Source: Dastarcus helophoroides
Taxonomy: Eukaryota; Arthropoda; Insecta; Coleoptera; Bothrideridae
Assembly: GCA_028583605.1 (NCBI GenBank)
Contig: CM053331.1
Location: 8,618,091-8,682,090 of the forward strand
Reading direction: 5' to 3'
DNA length: 64,000 nt
In this document: in pieces, positions 24,480 through 36,259 of the stretch
Numbering within the stretch: the stretch's first letter is position 1
How the letters are laid out: each line of letters starts with the position of its first letter
Notes under the pieces: generated by a model
The model's input: only the letters and a program-made list of their open reading frames with translations
Told to the model about the DNA's origin: nothing
Databases searched by the model: none
Program-made: the position numbers and the translations under genes

Positions 24480-26530
24480 TTTACCGTTTTTTAATTTTCA
24501 AAATTTGATAAATCAAACGTGATGGATATCTAACTCAACTTCTGAAATTGGAAAAATTTTAAATCACTCGTCGTATCAATTAACCAACTAAAATTGGGCA
24601 GATTGCGCTTAAGCCAACATGTCGACAATTTCCAAATTGCGATATAATTTTGAAGAGGAACTTTAAGGATATTAACATGATTTTCTTACTTCCAATTTTT
24701 TGTTTTAATGATATTTGGATTTTCAATAAATTTGACGCAATAATCTCGCCGAATTTAAATCAAATCATAACAGAATTTAATATACAGGCATAAATATTTT
24801 AGAGGTATATTGATTTTACACCAACATCAACATAAATGTTATTGTGATATCACATTATCCACTTTAGTTAATTCGGCTATAAATGGAAATTAAATTAATT
24901 TTTTATTGACATACGATTTACACAGGTGAAGTGTTCTTCCAACAAAGAGAAATGTATTCGTTCGAAATCCATAATAGAGCAGATGTTACAATGTTCGTTT
25001 TATCATTCATTATGTATAATGTGACATTGGTGATTGAGTATCTATTCAAATATGTTATTAATTTATCCGCTTAACCTCTATATGTAAAGCACCAAAAACT
25101 AGAATTAAACATTAATCGGGATTTCATAAATTTGGAGTATGATGACATACACGAAATCTGGTGTAATTATCCCACAAAGCGAGAGCTTGCCTGCCAAATA
25201 ATTCACAGCTTTCAGTAATAATATTAATAGGAGTCTCAACAGTCTGAAGCGTATAACGCTAGTCTTCGCTTGCGCGAAATATTATATTTTCTACGTTTTT
25301 AGTGACATTGCAAATATGCGTACTAGAACGGAAAAAAATCAGACACTGGCTCAAGACATTAAGATAGAATCAGAGAATTCTGGTGCTTCTATATTAGATT
25401 TACTGATTAAACAAGTAGAAAACAATTTGAAAAATAATAAAACCGCGTCGGGAAAGTTCAGCGTAAGCTCTTACATTTTAGCGGACTTGATTCTGGGGGA
25501 AATGTGCAAAATACTTTTGTTGTTTTATTTGCGAAATTACGAACCGCCACTGGTAGCAGGCATTTGAAAATGTGTCCTGCCATGTAAGGCTTTTTTTTTC
25601 AAATATACCATTAACTTCCAAGGAGCTTGGAATTTAATCAAAACGAAACATAATGCATTACTTCTCTTTTAAAATTAATGTGGTTTTACTCAATTTTACA
25701 TCATAACTATGCGCAGAGCTGAAAACGCAATAATATTACAAACATTAATGTGCATCGTAAATAATTTATGGTTCTGATAAAGCAGCATATTTAGTTATAG
25801 GCGTTTCAACATTCCTGCAGACATATTATTTTTGTTTTATCGGATTTTAATTTACGGAAACTCGGTTTTAAAACAAAATGGTTTCCTATGCATTTCTCAA
25901 ATAAATACTAACAAATTTAACCTTCGCTATCGGAACATAAAACATATTAAGATAATGATAAATTGTTTATCGCGTTCGAAAGGAGTTTACACGGGTTTGA
26001 AGTTGAAAAATGTTGGTTTTAGATAATGGAAAAATAAATTTCCTCATTAGCTGAGCGACATATCAAATATTATTCAGCTTTCATAAGTCTATTAGGTGTT
26101 TCAAATGAACGACCTGGTGTGACATAAGTTAACAACAATAACTACATACGCGTTGCGTGATAAGGACAGTCGGTAGATAAGAACTACATCAAATAGTAGA
26201 ATATTCCACAGCTAGTGTGCGTCTTGCATTGAGGTATATTGCTTTTTTCGGAGACATCATTTAATACTCGTTAAACACTATTTAATTTTGCTTTAGTCTA
26301 TTGACAATGTTAATTGAAGAGATTTTTTGTTGGTCAGAAATTCGTCACCGTAACACTGAGACAAATTCCGAGATTTTTTTATCTTCAAGGCTAAACCCAT
26401 CAGGACGAAACTAGGGCTAAAGAGTACATTATTTATTAATACTTCCTTCATTATTATTCCAAGCATAGTTTGAGCTACGTTACCAATTAGTTTAAAAACA
26501 TAAAACCGTGTTTGACAAAAGTTCTACTAT
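24480..26530. other. Low-repeat island inside intron 1
   Basis: The sequence is of normal complexity, with TAATTA-type cores, several CACATTATCC/GATATC patches and no transposon signatures. It is one of two long stretches of intron 1 free of repeats and so a candidate enhancer region. It contains an unrecognised 83-codon ORF (25316-25567). Confidence 0.35.
25316..25567 (+). CDS. Unrecognised 83-codon ORF
   Basis: The ORF starts MRTRTEKNQTLAQDIK and ends LLFYLRNYEPPLVAGI. Composition is ordinary rather than repeat-like, with a Lys/Asn-rich middle and a hydrophobic stretch (SYILADLILGEMCKILLLF). A TTTTTAG acceptor-like site sits just upstream at about 25298. I recognise no family. It could be a chance ORF, an old transposon piece or a nested exon. 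Confidence 0.2.
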   Translation: MRTRTEKNQTLAQDIKIESENSGASILDLLIKQVENNLKNNKTASGKFSVSSYILADLILGEMCKILLLFYLRNYEPPLVAGI

Positions 26531-26755
26531 AATTTTGGCGGGCTTTACGCCTTCAACGGCAAGCAATTTAATAATAATGCGCTGCGCAACATGCGGATGA
26601 ACCTCTTGCTCACTCATTGTATTTACAACTGAGAAACATCGAGAATTGAATTCGCTTGAGCGCAGAAGTCACGTGATATCCCCACCTAACATACCTCGGA
26701 GCATGCGCGCCCTCCCGACGCCCTCATGGCGGTTAATATTTGATTTACCCTCGCA
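26530..26755 (-). pseudogene. mariner transposase 5' remnant, copy 2
   Basis: Minus strand: terminal repeat TGCGAGGGTAAATC at 26755, then a leader matching the other two copies, then ATG at 26617 opening MSEQEVHPHVAQR..IKLLAVEGVKPAKI before the homology ends near 26535. Only the leader and about 28 codons remain. Confidence 0.78.
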
Positions 26756-26759
26756 GATG

Positions 26760-27480
26760 CCTTTGGCTAAAGCTCCACTGCAAATATTTTATCGCATAAG
26801 CAGTGCAGCGTTGTTAGCCCAGCAAAGTAGCTTGAGGATTTGCATTATTGTATCCACGCGGAAAATCTATGCTAAAAATCGAGTATTGGTGGCAGTCTAG
26901 CGTTTACGTCTTGCTTACACATCAAATAGCCAACATTGTAAAAATTTGTGCTACAACAACTGTTGGTTGTTGCCCACTGAACAACTAAGTACACGTTGTA
27001 TTATGTGTTGGTATGAGTGAGTTCGATACGGAAGCAATTTTAAATTCGTGATTAATTTACGATTCATTCTCCGTTGTTGCATTGGTTGAAGCATGGGGTT
27101 CTGCAAACGGAGCCGGTGGAATAATTAGTGATTGGTATTGGACTCACGTGCGTACGAGAGGCAAGCAAACACCGATAGAGCCGCAAACATTTGCCCAGCA
27201 CTTTTGGATCTGACTGTAATATCTCATGCCGCCTCTTTGACTTCGCGCCAACGCAACCAACAGGAAGCAGACGCTTTTAAAAGTTATCTCTTCATGACGA
27301 AAATGACAAACGCCGATATTCATCAACTATTGTAGTAAATTCAACAAAACTGAATTAGATTGAGTAACTTAAAACTTTTGTTAGGGTGTTAGGGATTTTA
27401 AACTTTAATTACTTTGTTTATCTAATGTAGGTTTTAGTATGGTGAATTCTATCGACCGACAGAGCTTCCCAAAAAATGAG
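26760..27480. other. Gene-free stretch after the mariner remnant
   Basis: Normal-complexity sequence with short ORFs on both strands (for example 27132-27335 on +). None has a product I recognise. No repeats are seen. Confidence 0.25.
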
Positions 27481-27499
27481 TTGCTTCTTTATTTTTTGT

Positions 27500-28640
27500 C
27501 CCAAGCTCCTTTACCAAAATTTATTGTTTTAAGTTTCATAAATTTAGTTTTTAGTTAAGCTAGCTGCAGGAATAACCGACCTCATAGGAATAATAATAAT
27601 AATAATAGCAAAACTTAGTTTCAAGTTGCATGAACTTCATTTTTTTATATCCAATTCCATCGTTTTAAGTTACATAAGTTTAATTGGTTCGTACCATAAA
27701 TTTCCTTGTTTTGTCTTCATCAACGTTCGTTGTTTTAATTTTAATAAATTTCGTTTTAAGTCGCATAAATTTCGATATTTGTTGATAAAAAATCGATAGC
27801 GCAGTTGTTGATTCAAAAGTGCCCAAGCTTCTTTACCAACATTGATTGTTTTATGTCTCATAAATTTAGTTTTTAGTTACTGAAACTTAGTTTTAAGTTG
27901 CATGAACTTCATTCTTTTATGTATCCAATTCCATCGTTTTAAGTTACATAAGCTTAATTGGTTCGTAGCATAAATTTCCTTGTTCTGTCTTCATCAAAAT
28001 TCGCTCTTTTAGGTTTGATAAATTTCGTTTAAAGTCGCATAAATTTCGTTATTTTTTGATAAAAATTCGATAGCAGAGTTATTAATTTAAAAGTGCCCAA
28101 GCTTCTTTACCAACATTGATTGTTTTAAGTTTCATAAATTTAATTTTTAGTTACTGAAACTTAGTTTTAAGTTGCATGAACTCCATTATTTTATGTATCC
28201 AATTCCATCGTTTTAAGTTACATAAGTTTAATTGGTTCATACCATAATTTTCCTTGTTTCGTCTTCATCAAAATTCGTTGTTTTAAATTTGATAAATTTC
28301 GTTTTAGGTCGCATAAATTTCGATATTTTTTGATAAAAATTCGATAGCACAGTTGTTGATTCAAAAGTGCCCAAGCTTCTTTACCAACATTTATTGTTTT
28401 AAGTTTCATAAATTTAGTTTTAAGTTGCATGAACTTCATTGTTTTATGTATCCAATTCCATCGTTTTAGGTTTCATAAGTTTAATTGTTTCGTACAATAA
28501 ATTTCCTTGTTTTGCCTTCATCAAAATTCGTTGTTTTAAGTTTGGCCAATTTTGTTTTAAGTCACATAAATTTCGTTATTTTATGACAAAAATTTGATAG
28601 CGCAGTTGTTGCTTCAAAAGTGATCGTATTGTTGAAGTAT
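27500..28640. repeat. About 275-bp tandem array (four units)
   Basis: The marker CTTTACCAAC followed by ATT(G/T)ATTGTTTTA recurs at about 27833, 28106 and 28381, with a diverged first unit at about 27512. Each unit also carries ATCCAATTCCATCGTTTTA and GATAGC(G/A)CAGTTGTTG. The similar minus-strand ORFs at 27670 and 28218 are repeat translations. Confidence 0.82.
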
Positions 28641-31600
28641 TTTTTGTTTGAAGTTATATAAATTTAGTTTTAAGTTATACAATCTTCGCTGTTTTGAATT
28701 CCACGTTCCATTTCAATATGTTGCTATTGTATATATCTCAAATCTCATTATCTCAATTTAATAACATCAACATTTTTGTTTTATAAATTAAGTTTTAAGT
28801 TAAAAAACTTTAGTTGTTTTATTACGAAAGTGTATCTCTTTGAGCTATAAAAATTTAATGATTTTATGGATTAAAATGGTAAATAACTTGTTCTATTTAA
28901 GAAGGTCCAAATTCGTTGCTTTCGGTGTCATAAATTTGGTTTTAAGTTAGAGGAACTTCATAAGTTATGTCTTAAATTTCATGGTTTTAAGTGATGCAAA
29001 TTTAGTTGTCCTACTCCCCAAATTACATTATTTTGAAGTACCCAACTTGTGCCGTTTTATATTCCAAATTACTTGTTTTGCTTGGGTTTTCGTTTAAAGT
29101 CATCTTTAAGCTATATACAATGCGCCAGATACCATTTTATGTTACATGAATCTTGCTATGGGTATACTTCATATATGACATTTACTTTCAAATAAATTTG
29201 TTATTTTACGTTTCATACATTTGATTTTAAATTAAAGAAATTTCCTTGTTTTATACCTAAGAACTCTTCTTTGAGTTACAGAAAATATTCTGTTTTATAC
29301 CTCAAATTTCCGAGTTTTCGTCCTATCGAAATTTGTTTTCTTAAGTTACAAAAAATTTAGTTTTAAGTTACAAAAATTTCATTGACTTATGTCTCAAGTA
29401 GCGTTGTTTTAAGTTAGACAAATTTTATTGTTCTATGTCCCAAATTCAATCGTTTTAAGTTATACAGTTTGTGCCATTTTATAGTTGCCGTGTCCTTGTC
29501 CCAAATTCAATCGTTTTAAGTAATACAATTTGTGCCATTTTAAATTTGGAGTATCCTTGTAATACTTGTTTTGTTCTAATTTGTAGAATTTTAATTTTAA
29601 GTTACAGGACCTTAACATTTTTGTTATAAACTACTTAATTTGCTACTCTGGACCTTGCATCTACTGAATTTACTCTCTTAAAAAAATGTTGCTTTCAGTT
29701 TCATAAAGGTTTTAAGTTATACTACAGACTACTTCGAGAGAGATTGTCCTTTTTATGCTAGGCAAAATGGGCAGTTTTGCAGCTCCAATTCTCTTGTTTA
29801 AGGACCATCAAATTTACAAAAGTTTTAGGTTCAACTTGTAAGTATTTTATAAGTTTTTGTGGCAAATTTTATTGTTTTAAGTAATGCAAATGTCATCGTT
29901 TTATGTCGAGAAAATGTTACATGGCTTTTTTCGTTTTATTCTTTAAATGACCTTGTTTTGCCCTGTTGAAATTTGTTTTTCTCTTAAGTTGCATTAATTC
30001 AGCGTTAACTTACAAATGCTTTGTTGTTTTATTCCCAGTTTTATTGTTTCATGTCATATCCTTTTCATATTGTATACCTCAAATCTATTCAGTTTAGTTA
30101 GTGAAAATTTGTGTCTTAAGTTTCATAAATTTAGTTTTAAGTTAAACAAGGACAAATCTTCGGTTTAACTAAATTGGATCTTTTTCAGATACACAAAATT
30201 TCTGTTTCTCATCTTAAATTTCCTCGCTTGGTGCCCATTAAGATTTGTTGTTTTAAGTAACATAAATTTAGTTTTGAGTTATACAATCTTCGCTGTTTTC
30301 AATTTCACATTCCATTCCAATACGTTGCTATTGTATGTATCTCTCTCGTTCCTTGGTTTCTATTTTAAATTTCGTTTTAAGTTCGTTGTTTTATTTCGTA
30401 AATTCAATCATTTTAGGTTACCCGATTTATGTACTTTTATATTTCAAATGTCCAAATTTTGCCAAATGAAAATTATTTTCTTTAAGTTACATTCGTTCAA
30501 CCTAAAGTTACTCACACTTTGGTGTTTTAGGTCCCAATTTTCGTTTCATCTTACATAAATTTTGCTATTGTATGACTCAAATACATTTCTTTACTCTCGT
30601 GAAAACTGTTGTTATAAGTTTCATAAATTTAATTTTAAGTTAGACAAATCTCGTTATTGTATACCAAATTATATCTTTTTAAGTTAGGTAAAATTATCTG
30701 CTTTATACCTTTTCCCTTGTTTTGGTCCTATTAAAAATTATTATTTTAAGTTATTAAAATTTAGTGTTAAGTTACATCTTCGTTGCCTTAAATTCCATTC
30801 ATTTAGGTAATACAAATTTTCCTATTTATTTCATAAAATTCAATTGTTTTAAGATGGGTAATAAGTTGTGCAATCGAATACTTTAAATGTGCCTGTTTTA
30901 CTTTAATAAAAGTTGCTTCTTATACAGGTTACATTAATTCAACCTTAAGTCACCCAAACTTTGCTGTTTTATGTCCAATTTTATATTACATAAGTTTTGC
31001 TGTTGTATGCCTAAAATCTGTTTGTGATTTATTCTCATCAAAAGCCATTTCAAGTTTTATAAGTTTAGTTTTAATTTACATTAACTTCGCTGTTTCATGC
31101 CTAAATTGTATTTTTTAAGTTACATCAAATTTGCTCTTTTATAACACAAGTTTTTCGTGAAGTCATCAACATTTGTTTTAGGTTTCATAATGCCTTAACT
31201 TACATGAATTTTATTATTTTAAATTTAGAATTTCATCATTTTAAGGTGCACAAATTTAGCTATTTTACACCTTAACTTCCTGAGTCGCCAAAATTAGTTA
31301 TTTTAAACCCTCGTCTTACAGTCGCTGTTTTAAGTTTTATAAATTTGGTTTTAAGTCAACTCAATATTTGCTATTATGTCCCAAATCTTTTCGATTGAGT
31401 CTCATGAAAAATGTGAAGTTTTATAAATTTAGTTCCAAGTTGGATAAACTTCCGTTGTTCTTTGTTCAAATTAACTATTTGAGTTACATAAAATTGTTTT
31501 ATAAGTACTTTTAATTTCTTTGTTTTTAAATTAAATGTTTAAGTTTCATAAATGTTGTTTTAAATTACAAAACCTTCGTTATTTTAAATCTTTAATTTTA

Positions 31601-32329
31601 CCGCTTTAACTTGTACTTTAACTACTTAATATCAAATTTCTTAGTCATCTAAAGTTATTATTTTAAACCCTTTTTTACCGTCAACAAAATTTGCTGTTTT
31701 AAGTTTTATAAATTTGGTTTTAGTTATTCAAAGTTTACTGCCATGTGTCCCAATTTCTGTTTTTATGTTATATAAATTTTACTATTATATACCGATTTTG
31801 TTCCATAAAAACTTGTCGTTTAAACTTTTATAACTTTAGTTATAAGTTGGATAAACTTTGTTATTGTATGCTTTAATTGTATCATTTAAGTTACACAAAA
31901 TTTACTGCTTTATGACCTAAAGTTCTTCGTTTTAAAATCGTCAACATTTGTTTTAAGTTTCATAAATTTTGTTTTCAGTTTCATAAATTTTGTTTTCAGT
32001 TTCAAAAATTTGTTTTAAGTTTTAGAATTTAGGATATTTTTAATTTTAAATTTTACATTGTTAAGTTACATAAATTTAGTTGTTTTACATCTCAAGTTTC
32101 TTGGTCAACAAATTTTATTGTTTTAAACCCTCGTTTCACAGTCGTCAAACGTCTCTGTTTTAAGTCCTTTTAAATTTGGTTTTAGTCATTCACAACTTTA
32201 TTATTTTGTGTCCCAAATTTCCTTTTAATATTTATAAATTTTGCTCTTGTATGCCTTAAATCTACTCGAATTAGTCTGATTAATAACTTTCAGTATGTGC
32301 ATCTTGCACCAATAAATTTTTAAAAACAA

Positions 32330-32359
32330 ATTTCGGTTAATATTTAATTTACCCTCGTA
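32330..32359 (-). mobile_element. Isolated mariner terminal repeat
   Basis: In reverse complement it reads TACGAGGGTAAATTAAATAT followed by TAACCGAAATTT, matching the outer end of the remnants at 2421 and 26755. Nothing of the leader or transposase follows. Confidence 0.6.
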
Positions 32360-33813
32360 TATACCACAAATCTATTAGATCTAGTCCCATAAAAATTTGT
32401 CGCTGAAAGTTGCATCTTTAGTTTTAAGTTAAATAAACTTCATTTCTTATGCCCAAATTGTATGTGTTTAAATTACCCAAATTTGCTCTTTTATACCTTA
32501 AATTTCTTCCTTTGAAATCATCAATATTTGTTTTAAATTTTATAACTTTTGTTTTAAGTTTCAGAAATTTTGTTTTAAGTTTCAGAAATTTGAATATTTT
32601 AGATTTCAAATTCCACCGTTTCAAATGGCACAAATTTAGCTCTTTTACATTTCAAGATCTTAGGTAACAAATTTCATTGTTTTAAACCATCTTTTTATTG
32701 TCACTAAAATTTGCTGTTTTAAGTTTTATAAATTTGGTTTTAGTCATTTACTGTTTTGCGTCTCAATTCCATTTTTATATTTATAAATTTTGCCAAAATA
32801 AGCCTCAGATCTATTCGATCTAGTATCATAAAAATTTGTTGTTTAAAGTTTCACAACTTTAGTTTTAAGTTAGACAAACTTCGTTGTTTTATACCCAAAT
32901 TTTATCTTTTTTGGTTACACAAAATTTTATGTTTTATCGGTTAAATTTCCTCGTTTTAAAATCGTCAGTATTTGTTTTAAAATTTAAAATTAAAAGTTTT
33001 ATAAATATTGTTTTAACCTTCAGGAACTTGGATGTTTCAAGTTTAAAAGCAAGTGTTTTAGTAGCACAATTTTACAGCTTAAAACATCTTACCTCAGTCA
33101 AAAAATTTCGTTGTCTTAAGCTTTAAAGCTCGCGCTTTACGGTCATCAAAATTCGCTGTTTTAAGTTTAATTAATTTGGTTTTAAGATACTCAAACTTTA
33201 TGGTTTTCTTTCTTAAATTCTATGCCATTGAATTAGACAAATTACGCTGTTTTATTTTCCAAAATTATAAATTTGCTCGATTTAGTTTAGGTTAGGCAAA
33301 CTGCAGCATGTTCTGTTTCAGTGTTACTATAGTTACTGATTTATGGTTTAGGTGCTATACATTTTATTTTTCAAACTGAGTTGTTTTATGAATTTGTTGA
33401 TTTTGAAATACGAAAATTTTAATGCCTAAAGTTCCAAATTTTTTTCATTTTATGTTTTATCTTTATCTATTATCTTTTATCACCTATTTTAAGTTTCATT
33501 GTCGTTGTTCTAAGTTTATAAATTTTTTCTATTTTATTTTTTAGAAGTTCACGTTTGGCTCTTATAAAAATTCATTCTTTTAAGATGTATTTTTTTGTTT
33601 ACGTAAATTTTTTTTCATATCCCAAATTTCGAGTTTTATGTAACACAAATGCATTCATCGCAATTCGTTGTTTCAAGTTCTCGTTTCAAAGTGATCGAAT
33701 TTCATTGTTTTAAGTTTTACAAACGTTTTAAGTTAAACAAACTTCATTATTTTGTCCTTTAGTTTTTTCGCGTTGAATTACACAAAGTTCGCTGTTTTAA
33801 GTCCCAAATTTGC

Positions 33814-33880
33814 AGGCCCGGATTTTATGCGATTGGGGCGATTGGACCCAATTGGCCCCGCACCCCGAATCACCACAAAA
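33814..33880 (+). mobile_element. hAT-like transposon end
   Basis: CAGGCCCGGATTTTATGCG is followed by GGGGCG...GGCCCCGCACCCCG: a G/C-rich hAT-type terminus marking the switch from family B to family A repeats. No matching partner end or target duplication was found. Confidence 0.4.
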
Positions 33881-35790
33881 ATTAACAAAAACTATTTTTC
33901 AAAATTTCGAAAAAATCACAATTTTTGAAAAATGCGTACAATTTAGAGAATTTATTAGAAAAAGATCGTACTTTATAGAAAATATTTAAACTTTCCAAGA
34001 GAAAATACAATTTGAAGATCAAAATTGGAATTTTGAAAATAAACCAGTAATTTCAAAAAAGGCGAATTTCGAGAAAAAATAATTGGGAAAAGGCGAAGTT
34101 TTCAGTAAATCATATTAAAAATAAAAAGCTGATCTTTCACGAAAGCTCGAAAAATGTTCAAAATGTGAAAAAAGTTAAAATTTCCAATGGTATAATTTTG
34201 TGAAAGAGTCGAATTTTAAGAAAAAAAAATAGCAATTTCCAAAAACACTGCTTTCAAAATTTAAAATTCAGTTAAGACGTTGAATTAATAAGAAATCTTT
34301 TTTTGGTGGAACGGACTGGTCCTTGGTTATCTTTAAAAATTGAAATACAGAACTTGTCCCCTGAAACCAAGAAAGATTAAAAAACACAACAAAGGTTGTT
34401 CTAACGCGTTTCGACAGCCAAGCTGTCATCTTCAGAGAGAAACTCTTTCTTGGTTTCAGGGGACAAGTTCTGTATTTCAATTTAAGAAATCTTTTTCTCT
34501 AAATCCTCAAAAATATTCATCTCAGCATTTTTATTAACATTTCGATCTAATTTAAGATAGAAGAGATTTTCAGAACCATAAAACATATCAGATTTTGAAA
34601 TAAGAGTGAAGAATTTGTTGAAAAGGACAAATACTAAGAAAAATTGCTGAATTTCGAAATAAACGTTTTTTGAAACAAAAGTTCAAAAAGTAGAATTTAG
34701 ACAATAAAATCGAAATTTCGAAAAAGTTTAATTCTGAGGAAACGGCAAATTTTAGGGAGAAGGCTATTTTAAGAGAAAAAGTAAAAACTTTGAAAAAAAG
34801 ATGTATTTACCAAGAAAATATTAAATATTGGATATTGGGATCAAATTCAAAATTTTATGAAAAAGAAACCAGTCGAAATTTCCAAAAAATCAGTTGCTAG
34901 GCTTTAAAAAATATCTTAATGTTCAGAAAATTATAGAAATTTGAAAAAAAAAGAAATTTTGTGAAAACTTCGAAAAGGACATAAAAATTAAAGTTCCAGA
35001 GAAAGTTCAATTTCAACAAAAAAGTCGAAATTTTGAAAAAATAATCTAATCATCGAGAATAAGACGAAATTAGGAGAAAATTATCGAAATTCTGGGAACA
35101 AATTTAAATTTTGAAAAAAAGTGGTTAATCTTTTAGTAAAAATTTGAAATTTTCTAGAAAGAATCGGATTTTGTCAAAATTAAGGAAAAAAAACAATTTT
35201 AAGAAAACACGAACAAAATTTTAAGAAAAAAAATTGGAAATTTCCTGCGTGAAAATTTATTTTCTCTTGACTGTTCGACTCAGAGGAAGACTTGTCTCAT
35301 GTGGCCTCAGAAAATGTCCAAATTTTGACCAATTGAAACTTCCAGAAATTTTTTTCGTAATTGTCTTAAAAAAATTTAAATTTCAAAATAACATACCTTT
35401 TTTATCAGAATATCGACCACATTTCGAGGAAAAGGCAAATTTTGATAAACAAGCTGAAATTTGCGGAATTAAAAAAAGGCGAAATTTTCAGAAAAACTCG
35501 AATTTCCAGAAATGGTGAAATTTCGGAAAAAACGACGATCTTTTAAATAAAAATTTGGAATTTTGATAAAGTCATCTTTGATAGAAGAGGTGAAATTTTA
35601 TAAATAAATGCAAAATTTCAAAAAAAAAGACAAATAAATAAAATAATAAAATAAAATAAATAAAAAAAATACCAAAGTTGAGAAAAAAAGGTGAAATTTC
35701 GAAAAAGTATTTCAAGGAAAGAATACATTTTGAAGTTGGAAGGAAATTTTTGGTTCCCCAATTGAATACATACATTTTCGCGGTTTGTTG
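33880..35790. repeat. Family A block
   Basis: Purine-rich degenerate GAAATTTTGAAAAA units, interrupted by the small element at 34303-34482. An AAATAAAATA-rich low-complexity patch lies at 35630-35670. Confidence 0.6.
34303..34482. mobile_element. Hammerhead-like small element, locus 7 (14-bp target duplication)
   Basis: A full minus copy (34440 down to 34303) with perfect stem II (GACAGC/GCTGTC) is joined at its hammerhead end to a 40-bp plus-oriented piece (CTTTCTTGGTTTCAGGGG...). Perfect direct repeats TAAGAAATCTTTTT lie at 34289-34302 and 34483-34496. The layout resembles a retrotransposition product with an inverted 5' portion. Confidence 0.9.
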
Positions 35791-35844
35791 CACGAACTAG
35801 AGAGGGCAAGCACCCCACCCTGCTCTATTCTAGTTACCCTTATG
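35785..35844 (-). mobile_element. hAT-like end of a family A-bearing element
   Basis: Reverse-complemented, the segment reads CATAAGGGTAACTAGAATAG, then AGCAGGGTGGGGTGCTTGCC. It is the same terminus as at 12700 (reverse complement) and at 52287. The partner end was not found. Confidence 0.6.
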
Positions 35845-36029
35845 ATTAGCTAGGATAGGTAACAGAAATAAAACTATGTAATCAACTAACCAAAGTTACA
35901 AACAGCAATTTCATGGTTTGGTAAATTGAAAGAGATCGATTTGTTTTCTCTTGGGTTTTATAAATGAAGTTTTAAGTTAAACAAACTTTATTTTTTATGG
36001 TAGACCCTTATTGACCGGAAATATTATGT

Positions 36030-36129
36030 TTTTTTCAATTGATTTAACATTTTTTCGGCCCAGTTTGGAAATATTTAAATTTAAATATTTCCAAACTGGG
36101 CCGAAGAAATGTTAAATAAATTGAAAAAA
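36030..36129. repeat. 100-bp near-perfect palindrome with no spacer
   Basis: Two 50-bp arms meet between 36079 and 36080 (AAATATTTAAA|TTTAAATATTT). Pairing is complete except at two positions, including GGCCCAGTTTGG against CCAAACTGGGCC. It sits in a short patch of family B-like sequence. It could be extruded as a cruciform or form a long RNA hairpin in mirr pre-mRNA. Confidence 0.95.
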
Positions 36130-36259
36130 CTTAAACAAACTTCGTTATTTTATGTCTCAAAATTCATTACCTTAAACTATATAAAATTTGCTCTACGTCT
36201 TAAATTTCTCCGTTTTAGATTATTGTTTTAAGTTCCATAGATTTCGTTTTAAGTTGCAC

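Larger units (their letters stand above)
19300..24480. repeat. Degenerate minisatellite family B
   Basis: Units built on GTTTTAAGTTTCATAAATTT and GTTTTAAGTTACACAAATTC recur throughout on the + strand, with TTTCCTGGTTTTACACGTAT-like spacers. The ORFs in this block (FKFHK, LSYTN repeats) are translations of the repeat in different frames. Confidence 0.8.
27480..33800. repeat. Degenerate minisatellite family B, second block
   Basis: The TTTTAAGTTTCATAAATTT-type units continue, more diverged than in the first block, alternating with ...CCAAATTTC spacers. The only non-repeat interruptions I see are an (AAT)n run (27588-27607) and a mariner end (32330-32359). Confidence 0.75.

Noticed and set aside
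27132..27335. 67-codon + strand ORF after the mariner remnant
   Set aside because: The opposite strand is also open over the same stretch and neither product is recognisable.
33814..35844. A single hAT-like element from CAGGCCCGG to the CATAAGGGTAAC end
   Set aside because: The two ends do not resemble each other and the flanking 8-mers (AAATTTG side and ATTAGCTA) differ; probably two different elements.
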